Positions 1-8,551 of a stretch of 64,000 bases of DNA are shown one piece after another. The first letter of the stretch is position 1. Each line of letters starts with the position of its first letter. The position numbers and the translations under genes are program-made. The notes below the pieces were generated by a model, which saw nothing but the letters and a program-made list of their open reading frames with translations, did no database searches and was not told the origin of the DNA. Source of the stretch: an uncultured Bacteroidales bacterium (GTDB taxonomy: Bacteria; Bacteroidota; Bacteroidia; Bacteroidales; P3); the NCBI GenBank assembly GCA_944320415.1, contig CALUHJ010000007.1, positions 1 through 64,000 of the forward strand, in the 5' to 3' direction.

Positions 1-267
1 TACGCTATTGGGAATAGTTAACAAGGTTAAGCTGCTGCAACCGTAGAATGCCCAATCTCCGATATAAGTTACGCTATATGTTGTTTCATTGTTAGTAACT
101 GTTGTGGGAATATCAACGGATGTTGCGGAAGTGTCGCAATCATGAACTTCTACGGAGTTACCTCCATTTAGCACTTCATATGTCAAATCTCCAATTGTGA
201 ATTGGTTTTGTGCCGTAATCGTTTCGCCAAATAGAACGGCAAATAAAATAAAAATCACTCGTTTCAT
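1..267 (-). CDS. BspA-type leucine-rich-repeat surface protein, N-terminal part (cut by window edge)
   Basis: The first 89 codons of a second BspA-like protein are present; the rest lies beyond position 1. The ATG is at 265-267 and is followed by a signal peptide (MKRVIFIL start, ending around TAQ). The first 65 or so residues are nearly identical to those of the neighbouring gene at 308-3001, and the first repeat motif (TIPNSV) then begins. The two genes are tandem paralogues with a 40-bp gap. Such proteins are secreted and often mediate adhesion, but the ligand is unknown. Confidence 0.85.
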   Translation of the reverse strand, partial: MKRVIFILFAVLFGETITAQNQFTIGDLTYEVLNGGNSVEVHDCDTSATSVDIPTTVTNNETTYSVTYIGDWAFYGCSSLTLLTIPNSV

Positions 268-307
268 ATTTTCTTTAATTTTTTGGTCTTGTCTCCAAGA
301 CGATTGT

Positions 308-3001
308 TTACAAAGATGCATTGACAGACAAATGCAACACTATTGTGCTGTCGCAGTCGCCTGATTTTTTCACTGTACGGTTGTAAGTACCCGTTTTGTT
401 TTCGTTGAAGCCGTATTCTGTATATGTTTCTCCCTCATTGATTGTTGCAGATATTTCGGTATAGTAACTTCCGGTTATGTTATCGGTATTAATCCAATAA
501 ATCCAATTGCTTGCATGATAAGCAGTCATACTTTTGCAAGGAACGATGAAGGAACAATCGGAATTGACACCATCAAAGCATTTAACACCTAATATAGGAG
601 GAGTATATGCCAAAGATAGAACAGAGGTTAAGTTACTGCAACCTTCAAATGCATTTTCTTCAATAGAAGTTATGCTATTAGGAATGGTAATTGCTGTTAA
701 GTTGTTGCAATTACAGAATGCACCATATCCAATAGTGGTTACTTTATTGGGAATATTTACCGATGATTTTGCTCCCGGGCATTGAATTAAAGTATCTTGT
801 GCATGATTGTACAATATCCCGTCAATGGAAGAATAATGAGTATTATTTGAATCTACATTTATTGCTGTTAAGCCACTGCAACCGGAGAATGCCCTTTCTC
901 CAATGGATTTTACGCTATTAGGAATGGTAAGTGCTGTTAAGTTGTCGCAATTAGAGAATGCATTTTCTCCAATGGATTTTATGTTATTAGGAATGGTGAT
1001 TGCTGTTAAGTTATTGCAATTAGAGAATGCACCATATCCAATAGTGGTTACTTTATTGGGAATATTTACCGATGATTTCGCTCCCGGGCATTGAATTAAA
1101 GTATCTTGTGCATAATTGTACAATATCCCGCCAATGGAAGAATAATGAGTATTATCTGAATCTACATTTATTGCTGTTAAGTTGCTACAACCAGAAAATG
1201 CACAATATCCAATAGATTTTACTTTGTTTGGAATCGTAATTGAGGTTAGGTTGCTGCAATGGGAGAAAGCATACTCTCCAATAGTAGTTACGCTATTAGG
1301 AATAGTTACCGAGATTAAACTGCGACATCCTGAAAATGCTGCATATCCAATAGATTTTACTTTGTTTGGAATCGTCATTGAAGTTAAGTTTTTACAACCG
1401 GAGAATGACTGTCTTCCGATAGAAGTTACGCTATTAGGAATGGTTATATAGGTTAAACTACTGCAATTAGAAAATGCACTATATCCAATAGTATTTACGC
1501 TATTGGGAATAGTAATTGATGTTAAGCTGGCGCAATTAGAGAATGTATAGCTTTCAATAGAAGTTATGGTATTGGGAATGGTTATCGAGGTTAAACTGCT
1601 GCAACCGGAGAATGCTGCATATCCAATAGCAATTACACTGTTTGGAATAGTTACTGAAGTTAAGCTGCTACAACCTTCAAATGCATTTTCTTCAATGGAA
1701 GTTATGCTATTAGGAATGGTGATTGCTGTTAAGTTATTGCAATTAGAGAATGCACCATATCCAATAGTGGCTACTTTATCTGGAATAATTACCGAGGTTT
1801 TCGCTCCAGGACATTGAATTAAAGTATCTTGTGCATAATTGTACAATATCCCATCAATGGAAGAATAATGAGTATTACCGGAATCTACATTTATTGCTGT
1901 TAAACAGTTGCAACCTTTAAATGCCATACTTTTAATAGTCGTTACGCTATTAGGAATAGTTATTGAGGTTAAGTTGCTGCAATGAGAGAATGCACCTAAT
2001 CCAATAGAAGTTACGCTATTAGGAATGGTTACCGAAGTTAAACTGTAGCACTTAGAGAATGTCTCTTTTTCGATAGAAGTTACGCTATTAGGGATAGTTA
2101 TCGAGGTTAAACTGTGGCATCCTTCAAATGCATTTTCTTTAATAGAAGTTACGCTATTGGGAATATTTATTGATGTTAAGCTGGTGCAATCAGAGAAAGC
2201 ACCATATCCAATAGAAGTTACGCTATTGGGAATATTTATTGATGTTAAGCTGGTGCAACCAGAAAAAGCATCATATCCAATAGAAGTTATGCCATTGGGA
2301 ATATTAATTGACGTTAAGTTGCTGCAACGGGAGAACGCCCTTTCTCCAATGGATTTTATGCTATTAGGAATAGTAATTGCTGTTAAGTTGCTGCAATGAG
2401 AGAATGCATACTCTCCAATATAAGTTACGCTATTAGGAATAGTAATTGATGTTAAACTGGTGCAACCAGAGAATGCATTCTCTTCAATAGTCGTTACGCT
2501 GTTAGGAATGGTTACCGATGTTAAACTGCTGCAATCCCTGAATGCATACACTCCGATAGTTGTTACTTTGTTTGGGATAGTTGCCGAGGTTTTCGCTCCC
2601 GGACATTGTATTAAAGTATCTTGTGTATGATTGTACAATATCCCGTCAATGGAAGAATAATTATTGTTATCTGAATCTACATTTATTGTTGTTAAACTGC
2701 TACAGCCATAAAATGCACTAAATCCAATATAAGTTACGCTATTGGGAATAGTTATCGATGTTAAGATACTGCAATGCGAGAATGCGCGCAATACAATAGA
2801 AGTTACGCTATACGTTGTTCCATTGTTGGTAACTGTTGAGGGAATATCAACGGATGTTGCGGAAATGTCGCAATCATGAACTTCTACGGAGTTACCTCCA
2901 TTGAGCACTTCATATGTCAAATCTCCAATTGTGAATTGGTTTTGTGCCGTAAGCGTTCCGCCAAACAGAACGGCAAGCAAAATAAAAATCACTCGTTTCA
3001 T
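308..3001 (-). CDS. BspA-type leucine-rich-repeat (LRR_5) surface protein
   Basis: A protein of about 897 residues: signal peptide, a short N-terminal domain (about residues 20-65), then more than 25 copies of a ~23-residue repeat of the type LTSITIPNSVTSIGxxAFxxC, and a C-terminal segment with the DCDSTIVLHLSVN motif that often precedes further domains in secreted Bacteroidota proteins. A spacer cassette (NVDS...YSSI...ILYN...QCPGAK) interrupts the repeats four times. BspA-like proteins are cell-surface or secreted and can bind host proteins; the ligand here is unknown. The ATG at 2999-3001 is preferred over an in-frame TTG six bases upstream because the paralogue starts at the equivalent ATG. 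The protein stops right after the C-terminal motif, with no obvious type IX sorting domain. Confidence 0.92.
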   Translation of the reverse strand: MKRVIFILLAVLFGGTLTAQNQFTIGDLTYEVLNGGNSVEVHDCDISATSVDIPSTVTNNGTTYSVTSIVLRAFSHCSILTSITIPNSVTYIGFSAFYGCSSLTTINVDSDNNNYSSIDGILYNHTQDTLIQCPGAKTSATIPNKVTTIGVYAFRDCSSLTSVTIPNSVTTIEENAFSGCTSLTSITIPNSVTYIGEYAFSHCSNLTAITIPNSIKSIGERAFSRCSNLTSINIPNGITSIGYDAFSGCTSLTSINIPNSVTSIGYGAFSDCTSLTSINIPNSVTSIKENAFEGCHSLTSITIPNSVTSIEKETFSKCYSLTSVTIPNSVTSIGLGAFSHCSNLTSITIPNSVTTIKSMAFKGCNCLTAINVDSGNTHYSSIDGILYNYAQDTLIQCPGAKTSVIIPDKVATIGYGAFSNCNNLTAITIPNSITSIEENAFEGCSSLTSVTIPNSVIAIGYAAFSGCSSLTSITIPNTITSIESYTFSNCASLTSITIPNSVNTIGYSAFSNCSSLTYITIPNSVTSIGRQSFSGCKNLTSMTIPNKVKSIGYAAFSGCRSLISVTIPNSVTTIGEYAFSHCSNLTSITIPNKVKSIGYCAFSGCSNLTAINVDSDNTHYSSIGGILYNYAQDTLIQCPGAKSSVNIPNKVTTIGYGAFSNCNNLTAITIPNNIKSIGENAFSNCDNLTALTIPNSVKSIGERAFSGCSGLTAINVDSNNTHYSSIDGILYNHAQDTLIQCPGAKSSVNIPNKVTTIGYGAFCNCNNLTAITIPNSITSIEENAFEGCSNLTSVLSLAYTPPILGVKCFDGVNSDCSFIVPCKSMTAYHASNWIYWINTDNITGSYYTEISATINEGETYTEYGFNENKTGTYNRTVKKSGDCDSTIVLHLSVNASL
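771..872 (-). repeat. Intragenic spacer cassette, copy 1 of 4
   Basis: About 102 bp encoding NVDS...HYSSIDGILYN...CPGAK. Further copies lie at 1080-1181, 1803-1903 and 2595-2696 in the same gene. Copies 1 and 2 sit in larger near-identical blocks (roughly 680-872 and 990-1181) offset by exactly 309 bp, or 103 codons, so the reading frame is kept. Confidence 0.85.
1080..1181 (-). repeat. Intragenic spacer cassette, copy 2 of 4
   Basis: Near-identical to 771-872, including flanking repeat codons upstream, at a 309-bp offset. This suggests a recent in-frame segmental duplication inside the leucine-rich-repeat gene. Confidence 0.85.
1803..1903 (-). repeat. Intragenic spacer cassette, copy 3 of 4
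   Basis: Same cassette encoding NVDSGNTHYSSIDG...CPGAK, more diverged from copies 1 and 2 at its edges. Confidence 0.8.
2595..2696 (-). repeat. Intragenic spacer cassette, copy 4 of 4 (most N-terminal)
   Basis: Same cassette encoding NVDSDNNNYSSIDG...CPGAK. It is the most diverged copy, consistent with it being the older one and the C-terminal copies being younger duplicates. Confidence 0.8.
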
Positions 3002-3034
3002 ACGCAATGGTTTTATTAAAATGATATTTGTTTA

Positions 3035-3065
3035 CAAATATATAAAAAACAAAAATAATGGCAAA
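3035..3065 (-). promoter_or_regulatory. Promoter of the BspA-like gene
   Basis: On the minus strand a TTTG (-33, at 3062-3065) is separated by 19 bases from TATATTTG (-7, at 3035-3042). This matches the Bacteroidota consensus, and the -7 box ends 33 bases before the ATG. Confidence 0.7.
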
Positions 3066-3088
3066 ATGAAACGCCGTTTCGTTGTTTA

Positions 3089-3168
3089 CGGATTCAGAAA
3101 AGAAAAAAATGGATTCAGAAAACATTTTTCTGAAACTTTGTTTGGATTTTGCGGAATCAAATTTTCAT
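3089..3168 (+). repeat. A-rich composite intergenic repeat, copy R1
   Basis: Contains one full 21-nt unit (core GATTCAGAAAAGAAAAAAA at 3091-3109) and a partial second unit, then a segment ending GCGGAATCAAATTTTC that resembles the GGAATCAAATTCC module of other copies. It lies between divergent genes. See also R2-R8 (14689, 24811, 32744, 44042, 53991, 58744, 63461). Confidence 0.75.
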
Positions 3169-3176
3169 CGTTTAAG

Positions 3177-3206
3177 TTTGGATAATGTATTTTTTTTGTA
3201 ATTTTG
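3177..3206 (+). promoter_or_regulatory. Promoter of the DUF6913-like/dapA/fba operon
   Basis: TTTG (3177-3180), 18 bases, then TAATTTTG (3199-3206). A TTG at 3204-3206 that could be read as a start codon lies inside the -7 box, so translation must start downstream at the ATG 3231. Confidence 0.7.
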
Positions 3207-3230
3207 AACCTTGGTAAAAATGGATTTGTG

Positions 3231-3764
3231 ATGTCTTTGAGAAATGCTTTGCAAACGTTGTCTTTCAGGAATAAGGCTGCTTCTCTTGTCAGGTCAAGAA
3301 AGGTTTATAATTTGGAAAGTGCAAGAACGGTCGGTTTTGTATGTTTGCTTGAAGATGAACAGGAATGGAAGGATATACAGACAGCAGTAAACAGATTTCA
3401 ACAGTCCGGAGCCAAGGTAAGGGTTTTGAGTTTTTATCCAGAAAAAGTAAAGCCTTTGTGGTATGTTGAGACTATGAACATAGTTATGTGCAGTTTGAAA
3501 GAGTTCGGACTCATGGGAATACCCAAAGGTAAAAGAGTGGATGAATTTATGAAAGACAGGTTCGATATCCTTATAAATCTTGATTTGAATGGAACTTTTG
3601 CAACTAATTATGTCAGTGTCTTGTCCACGGCATATTTCAAGGTCGGAATAGAAAATCAGGAAAACAGAAAGTTTTTTGATTTGTTGATAAAAATGGAAAA
3701 TATGGATTTAAAGACATATTTGGAACAGGTTATGTTTTATTTGTCTGTATTAAAGACCAATTGA
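3231..3764 (+). CDS. Conserved Bacteroidota protein, DUF6913-like
   Basis: A protein of 177 residues with no signal peptide or membrane segment, mixed alpha/beta in appearance. It carries a basic N-terminus (MSLRNALQTLSFRNKAASLVRS) and a segment FDILINLDLNGTFATNYVS. It resembles a family of unknown function seen near lysine-biosynthesis genes in Bacteroidota; that assignment is from memory and tentative. The ATG 3231 was chosen because the upstream in-frame TTG overlaps the promoter -7 box. It is the first gene of an apparent operon with dapA, whose ATG follows the stop codon by one base. Confidence 0.75.
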   Translation: MSLRNALQTLSFRNKAASLVRSRKVYNLESARTVGFVCLLEDEQEWKDIQTAVNRFQQSGAKVRVLSFYPEKVKPLWYVETMNIVMCSLKEFGLMGIPKGKRVDEFMKDRFDILINLDLNGTFATNYVSVLSTAYFKVGIENQENRKFFDLLIKMENMDLKTYLEQVMFYLSVLKTN

Positions 3765-3765
3765 T

Positions 3766-4650
3766 ATGAAGGATTTTAATTTGCAGGGTACGGGGGTTGC
3801 CTTGGTTACAACCTTTCACAAACAAGGTAATATAGATTTTACGTCTTTGGGAAAATTGATAGAGCATGTAATATCTTCAGGGGTGGATTATTTGGTTTGT
3901 TTGGGGACCACGTCTGAATATCCTACCTTGTCAGAGCAGGAAAAGATGGCTATAATCGATTTTACGGTGGAAACCACGGCGTCGAGAGTACCGATAGTAT
4001 TGGGAATAGGAGGCAATGATACAAGGGAGGTCGTCGATAGGATAAAAAAGACGGATTGCAGTTCAATTGCAGCAATATTGTCGGTAGTCCCTTATTACAA
4101 TAAACCTAATCAGAATGGATTGTACGCTCATTTTAAGGCTGTGGCGGAAGCGTCGAGTGTTCCCGTTATTTTGTATAATGTACCCGGAAGGACGGGAGTG
4201 AACATGACTGCTGAGACTTGTTTGGGGTTGGCTAATGATTTTTCCAATATCATAGGTATCAAGGAAGCTTCTGGCAATATGGCTCAGTGCATGAATTTGT
4301 TGGCTATGAAGCCTCAGAATTTTACAGTGGTTTCCGGCGAAGATGCTCTTTTGTTGCCTTTGATGTCTTTGGGTATGCAGGGTGTTATTTCCGTGACGGC
4401 AAACGCATTTCCTAAACAGGTGAGTGAATTGGTCAATTATATGTTGAAGTCCAACTTGAAGAAGGCACGCCCTATACATGAACAGTTGCTGCCGTTTTCA
4501 AATGCTATCTTTGAGGAGGGAAATCCGGTGGGTATAAAGGCTGCACTTGAAATAATGGGTATTTGTCGCAACAATCTGCGTCTTCCTTTGGTCAAAAGCA
4601 GCAAGGGATTGTATGGTAAATTGCAAACAATTATAAGTAATATACAATAA
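3766..4650 (+). CDS. dapA: 4-Hydroxy-tetrahydrodipicolinate synthase
   Basis: Condenses pyruvate with aspartate semialdehyde, the first committed step of lysine and diaminopimelate synthesis, in the cytoplasm. The protein has 294 residues, the usual length. Visible family features are GTTSE at 47-51 (pyruvate-carboxylate binding loop), Tyr137 in LYNVPGRTG, and the Schiff-base lysine Lys166 in IGIKEASG. It sits one base after the DUF6913-like gene and one base before the aldolase gene, so co-transcription is likely. The related N-acetylneuraminate lyases share the fold, but the YNVPGRTG form favours DapA. Confidence 0.92.
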   Translation: MKDFNLQGTGVALVTTFHKQGNIDFTSLGKLIEHVISSGVDYLVCLGTTSEYPTLSEQEKMAIIDFTVETTASRVPIVLGIGGNDTREVVDRIKKTDCSSIAAILSVVPYYNKPNQNGLYAHFKAVAEASSVPVILYNVPGRTGVNMTAETCLGLANDFSNIIGIKEASGNMAQCMNLLAMKPQNFTVVSGEDALLLPLMSLGMQGVISVTANAFPKQVSELVNYMLKSNLKKARPIHEQLLPFSNAIFEEGNPVGIKAALEIMGICRNNLRLPLVKSSKGLYGKLQTIISNIQ

Positions 4651-4651
4651 T

Positions 4652-5644
4652 ATGGTAAATTATAAAGATTTGGGCCTGGTGAATTCAAGAGAAATTTTCG
4701 CCAAGGCGATGAAGGGCGGTTATGCCATTCCTGCATTTAATTTCAACAATATGGAACAGATGCAGGCTATAATTCAGGCTTGCGTGGCACAGAAAAGTCC
4801 TGTTATCCTTCAGGTTTCGGCAGGAGCCAGGAAGTATGCAAACCAGACATTGTTGCGTTACATGGCTCAGGGAGCAGTTGAATACGCCAAGGAGTTGGGT
4901 TGCAACATTCCTATTGTTTTGCACTTGGATCATGGTGACAGTTTCGAGTTGTGTAAATCGTGTATCGAATACGGTTTTTCATCTGTCATGATAGACGGTT
5001 CGTCGTTGCCTTATGATGAGAATGTGGCATTGACAAAGAAAGTTGTTGACTATGCTCATCAGTATGATGTTACGGTTGAGGGAGAATTGGGAGTTTTGGC
5101 AGGAGTGGAAGATGAGGTGAGTGCCGAGAACAGTACATATACAAGGGCTGAAGATGTTGAAGATTTTGTGAAGAAGACCGGGGTTGATTCTTTGGCCATA
5201 TCTATAGGTACTTCTCATGGAGCCAATAAATTCCGTCCTGAACAATGTACGAGAAATGCCGACGGTGTATTGATACCGCCTCCTTTACGTTTCGATATTT
5301 TGGAGGAAATTGAAAGAAGAATTCCTGGATTTCCTATCGTTTTGCATGGTTCTTCATCTGTTCCACAGGATCAGGTTAAAATCATAAATTCTTATGGTGG
5401 AGCATTGAAAGATGCAATCGGTATTCCAGAAGAACAGTTGAGAAAGGCGGCAAAGTCTGCTGTCTGCAAAATAAACATAGATTCTGATGGCAGATTGGTA
5501 ATGACGGCAACTGTAAGAAAGATAATGTCAGAAAAACCAGCCGAATTTGACCCGAGAAAGTATTTGGGACCAGCTAGGGATAACTTGAAGCTTATGTATG
5601 AACATAAGATAAAGGATGTATTGGGTTCTGCCAACAAGGCATAA
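4652..5644 (+). CDS. fba: Class II fructose-bisphosphate aldolase
   Basis: Cleaves fructose 1,6-bisphosphate to dihydroxyacetone phosphate and glyceraldehyde 3-phosphate in glycolysis, and runs in reverse in gluconeogenesis; zinc-dependent. The protein has 330 residues. Catalytic Asp93 and zinc ligand His94 are in HLDHGDS, further metal-site histidines are His189 (GTSHGANKF) and His232 (LHGSSSVP), and VEGELG is at 142-147. Last gene of the dapA operon, followed by a terminator at 5674. Tagatose-bisphosphate aldolase is a close relative, but the length and the GTSHGA motif favour Fba. Confidence 0.93.
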   Translation: MVNYKDLGLVNSREIFAKAMKGGYAIPAFNFNNMEQMQAIIQACVAQKSPVILQVSAGARKYANQTLLRYMAQGAVEYAKELGCNIPIVLHLDHGDSFELCKSCIEYGFSSVMIDGSSLPYDENVALTKKVVDYAHQYDVTVEGELGVLAGVEDEVSAENSTYTRAEDVEDFVKKTGVDSLAISIGTSHGANKFRPEQCTRNADGVLIPPPLRFDILEEIERRIPGFPIVLHGSSSVPQDQVKIINSYGGALKDAIGIPEEQLRKAAKSAVCKINIDSDGRLVMTATVRKIMSEKPAEFDPRKYLGPARDNLKLMYEHKIKDVLGSANKA

Positions 5645-5673
5645 CAAACTATATCAAGTTCATCGATATATTT

Positions 5674-5710
5674 AGAGGAGACTGACTGATGCAGCCTCCT
5701 CTTATTTTTT
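5674..5710 (+). terminator. Rho-independent terminator after fba
   Basis: AGAGGAG (5674-5680) pairs with CTCCTCT (5696-5702), with an inner CTG/CAG extension, followed by a T-rich tract. It overlaps the 3' end of the convergent small lipoprotein gene. Confidence 0.75.
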
Positions 5711-5890
5711 CTTCTTTTGGTATTTGTTGTTGCTTTTGACTTTATATTTTCCTATTACATGGCTTTTCTTACCCTTGAATTCACTTACTCCAGTAACTCT
5801 TTTGTTTTGAGAGCAGGAACAAGTCAATAAAGGTGCAGATACGATTAAACCGCATAACGCAAAAATGTAGAATTTCCTTGGTATTTTCAT
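5702..5890 (-). CDS. Small basic lipoprotein, function unknown
   Basis: A 62-residue protein with a lipoprotein-like signal (PRKFYIFALCGLIVSAPLLTCSC) and a lysine-rich mature part ending in KKKK. No family recognised. It starts six bases after the stop of the LysE-type gene on the same strand, so it is probably its operon partner. The conserved layout of signal plus lipobox is the only evidence that it is real; it is short enough to be doubtful. Confidence 0.55.
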   Translation of the reverse strand: MKIPRKFYIFALCGLIVSAPLLTCSCSQNKRVTGVSEFKGKKSHVIGKYKVKSNNKYQKKKK

Positions 5891-5896
5891 GTCTGT

Positions 5897-6541
5897 TTAA
5901 TGTATATTGTTCAATAAATTTAGTGGCAAAAACGAAGAAGAAATGAGATATATGCCGAATATCACCAATATGATTCCAACAATTCTGTTCATTATGGTGA
6001 TTACATTGTCAGTCATAAAACGTTTTAGTTCGTTTGATATTGCACATTTGACAAGGTCCATGGCAAATACTGTGATAAGTATACTTGCAAGAAATATTAT
6101 CTGTTCCGATTTATTGTAGTTGCTTGCAAGTCCTATGGGAATAAGCCAAAACATCCATATTCCAGGATTGGCTATGTTGAAAATAAAACCTTTGGCTATA
6201 TATTTGAATTTCAGTTTTCCTCCTATTGATTCTATATTTCTTTTAGGTTGGGATATGTGTTTTCTTGTTGATGTGTAAATTCCGAAAGCCAATAGTATGA
6301 TGCCTCCTATTATTCCTATGAGTTTTTGGGCTTTGTCGGATGCAAATAAAGAGGAAATGCCGAACCATGCTATGAAAACCATTGAAATGTCTGACAGTGA
6401 AACTCCAAGGGCAAGATGAGATCCTGCCTTGAAACCTTTGGATATACTTGTTTGTATTATGGAAAAAAAAGCAGGTCCTACCATAAGAGAGAGGGTAAGT
6501 CCGAATAGAATTCCTTGTGTTGCAATATGGAAGCTGTTCAT
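5897..6541 (-). CDS. LysE-family amino-acid exporter
   Basis: A 214-residue inner-membrane protein with about six hydrophobic segments. The N-terminal stretch GLTLSLMVGPAFFSIIQTSI, followed by a basic loop with a conserved glycine pattern (GFKAGSHLALG), is typical of LysE/RhtB-type translocators, which export amino acids. The substrate cannot be read from sequence. It is transcribed divergently from ribBA across a 119-bp region. Confidence 0.8.
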   Translation of the reverse strand: MNSFHIATQGILFGLTLSLMVGPAFFSIIQTSISKGFKAGSHLALGVSLSDISMVFIAWFGISSLFASDKAQKLIGIIGGIILLAFGIYTSTRKHISQPKRNIESIGGKLKFKYIAKGFIFNIANPGIWMFWLIPIGLASNYNKSEQIIFLASILITVFAMDLVKCAISNELKRFMTDNVITIMNRIVGIILVIFGIYLISSSFLPLNLLNNIH

Positions 6542-6571
6542 AATTGGACTGTTTTGAAATGATTACCATTG

Positions 6572-6579
6572 CAAAGATA
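6572..6579 (-). promoter_or_regulatory. -7 promoter box of the LysE-type gene
   Basis: TATCTTTG on the minus strand, 30 bases upstream of the ATG, is a perfect TAnnTTTG match. No clear -33 box was found at standard spacing. Confidence 0.5.
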
Positions 6580-6631
6580 CAAAAATGTTCAACAAAGGCC
6601 TGCTTTGACAGTGGCATTTGGATAAAATATG

Positions 6632-6639
6632 TATCTTTG
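6632..6639 (+). promoter_or_regulatory. -7 promoter box of ribBA
   Basis: TATCTTTG, 21 bases before the ATG at 6661. A possible -33 TTTG at 6604-6607 is 24 bases away, longer than usual. The box excludes the longer reading frame that begins at 6544. Confidence 0.55.
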
Positions 6640-6660
6640 CAAGTTCAAATTCTAATAGCA

Positions 6661-7866
6661 ATGGATACTAAATTGAATACGATAGAGGAGGCAATAGAGG
6701 ATTTTAAGAAAGGTAATTTTGTAATAATAGTGGATGATGAAGACAGGGAAAATGAGGGGGATTTGATTATTGCAGCTGAGGCCATAACACCGGAGAAGGT
6801 TAACTTTATGCTAAAGCATGCCAGAGGTGTATTGTGTGCTCCAATAACTACTTCAAGATGCAAGGAATTGAACTTGCCACATCAGGTTGTTGATAATACT
6901 TCTGTTCTCGGTACTCCTTTTACGGTTACTATAGATAAGTTGGAAGGATGTTCAACGGGAGTTTCTGCTTCAGATAGAGCTGCAACCATAAAGGCTTTGG
7001 CAGATCCGTCTTCAACTCCGGCTACTTTCGGTCGTCCTGGCCATATAAATCCTTTGTATGCTCAGGAAGAAGGCGTTTTGAAACGGGCAGGGCATACCGA
7101 GGCAACGATTGACATGTGTCGTTTGTCTGGCTTTTATCCTGCCGGGGCTCTTATGGAGATAATGAACGAGGACGGAACTATGGCACGCTTGCCACAATTG
7201 TCGGAAATGGCTAAAAAATATGATATAAAGCTCATAAGTATAAGTGACCTTATAGCGTATAGGGTAAGATATGAGAGCTTGATAAAGAGAGAGGAAGATG
7301 TTTTTTTGCCTACCAAGTGGGGAGATTTCAGATTGATTGCGTATACTCAAAAAGACAAGAATATTACTCATTTGGTATTGAAAAAAGGGGAGTGGGAAAA
7401 AGACGAGCCGATTTTGTGCAGGGTTCATTCCTCATGTGCGACCGGAGACATATTCGGTTCGTGCAAGTGTGACTGTGGAGATCAATTGCATACAGCAATG
7501 CAGATGATTGAAAAAGAAGGCAAGGGGTTGATAGTTTACATGAGTCAGGAGGGAAGAGGAATAGGTCTTGTCAATAAGTTGAAGGCATATCATTTGCAGG
7601 AGGAAGGCATGGATACGGTAGATGCCAATATCGCATTGGGATTTAAGGCTGATGAGAGAGATTATGGTATAGGGGCGCAGATACTTAGGGATATGAATGC
7701 GACACGTATAAGGTTGATATCAAACAATCCTAAAAAAAGAAGCGGATTGGAAGGTTACGGAATAAAAATATTGGAGAATGTTCCGCTTGTGATAGAACCT
7801 ACGGAGTATAATGAAAAGTACTTGAAGACAAAAAAAGAACGTATGGGACATAATTTGCCATTGTAA
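6661..7866 (+). CDS. ribBA: Bifunctional 3,4-dihydroxy-2-butanone 4-phosphate synthase / GTP cyclohydrolase II
   Basis: Supplies both precursors of riboflavin. The N-terminal half makes dihydroxybutanone phosphate from ribulose 5-phosphate (metal-binding loop [10 protein letters not shown] at 25-34, then RAGHTEA). The C-terminal half opens GTP; its zinc cysteines are in [21 protein letters not shown] and its catalytic loop is SQEGRGIGL. The protein has 402 residues, the normal length for the fusion. The ATG at 6661 was chosen because the frame upstream runs through the -7 promoter box. No FMN-riboswitch-like leader is evident in the 20 or so bases of expected 5' UTR. Confidence 0.93.
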   Translation: MDTKLNTIEEAIEDFKKGNFVIIVDDEDRENEGDLIIAAEAITPEKVNFMLKHARGVLCAPITTSRCKELNLPHQVVDNTSVLGTPFTVTIDKLEGCSTGVSASDRAATIKALADPSSTPATFGRPGHINPLYAQEEGVLKRAGHTEATIDMCRLSGFYPAGALMEIMNEDGTMARLPQLSEMAKKYDIKLISISDLIAYRVRYESLIKREEDVFLPTKWGDFRLIAYTQKDKNITHLVLKKGEWEKDEPILCRVHSSCATGDIFGSCKCDCGDQLHTAMQMIEKEGKGLIVYMSQEGRGIGLVNKLKAYHLQEEGMDTVDANIALGFKADERDYGIGAQILRDMNATRIRLISNNPKKRSGLEGYGIKILENVPLVIEPTEYNEKYLKTKKERMGHNLPL

Positions 7867-7867
7867 T

Positions 7868-7899
7868 TTTGGCAATTAACTTATAAAGTATTATATTTG
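7868..7899 (+). promoter_or_regulatory. Promoter of the coiled-coil/zapA genes
   Basis: TTTG (7868-7871), 20 bases, then TATATTTG (7892-7899): a full Bacteroidota consensus promoter starting just after the ribBA stop codon. Confidence 0.75.
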
Positions 7900-7923
7900 C
7901 AAACGACTATTTTGTAAAGAGGG

Positions 7924-8223
7924 ATGGATGAGGTTAAGCTGTTGATTTCCGATATAGAGGACAGAGTTTATAGACTTTTGAAGTATAAGGAAGATTTGGA
8001 AGAAAGGTTGTCTTTGTTGGAACAGGAGAATAGTCGCTTGAAGGAAGAAATAGTGTTACTAAAAGAAGAAAAAGAGGAATTAGAAAGAAAAACAGAAGAG
8101 AAAATAAATTCAAATATATTAACGGAGCAACGGGAAGACATAAACGAACTAAAGGAGAAGATAAACGAATTGTTGCAGGATATTGATAAGAGTTTAGCAT
8201 TATTGGTTTCAACTCAAAAATAG
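7924..8223 (+). CDS. Small coiled-coil protein upstream of zapA
   Basis: A 99-residue, highly charged, cytoplasmic protein that is almost entirely heptad-like (LEERLSLLEQENSRLKEEIVLLKEEKEEL). It lies 22 bases upstream of zapA in the same direction. In Bacteroidota a protein of this size and composition is commonly found before zapA, so a role in division-site organisation, perhaps like ZapB, is plausible but inferred only from position and coiled-coil content. Confidence 0.8.
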   Translation: MDEVKLLISDIEDRVYRLLKYKEDLEERLSLLEQENSRLKEEIVLLKEEKEELERKTEEKINSNILTEQREDINELKEKINELLQDIDKSLALLVSTQK

Positions 8224-8245
8224 GATAAAGGGTAACGGTAGGATT

Positions 8246-8551
8246 ATGACGGATATTTTGAAGGTTGCCATAGAAATAGCAGGCAGAAAATATAATGTCA
8301 ACATAAAGGAGGCGGATAAGGATGTTTTTGAGGAGGCAGCAAGGATGGTTAATGACACTTTGACTACGTATGAGCAAAAATACTCGTATGAAGATAAACA
8401 GGACTTGTTAGCATTGGTTTTGTTGCAATATACAACTTCTTATATAAAGATGTATAGAAGTAAGACGAGGGATAGCAATGATGTATTTGTAAGCAGATTA
8501 CGTCAATTGAATCAGGTACTTACTGAAATAACAGATAAAATGGAGAAATAG
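8246..8551 (+). CDS. zapA: Cell-division protein ZapA
   Basis: A 101-residue protein of the ZapA family, which bundles FtsZ filaments at midcell. The N-terminal beta-hairpin module (KVAIEIAGRKYNVNI), the following EAARMVNDTL helix and the C-terminal coiled coil fit the family, and the length is usual. The order coiled coil-zapA-6S RNA candidate-rny supports the call. Confidence 0.88.
   Translation: MTDILKVAIEIAGRKYNVNIKEADKDVFEEAARMVNDTLTTYEQKYSYEDKQDLLALVLLQYTTSYIKMYRSKTRDSNDVFVSRLRQLNQVLTEITDKMEK

Noticed and set aside
534..2399. Several open frames on the plus strand under the leucine-rich-repeat gene
   Set aside because: They repeat with the same period as the leucine-rich repeats on the other strand and have no signal, promoter or family features of their own; they are mirror images of the repeat gene.
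308..3001. Possible CRISPR-like array because of regular ~69-bp repeats
   Set aside because: The repeats code for ~23-residue leucine-rich repeats in one open frame with a signal peptide, and the units have no unrelated spacers.
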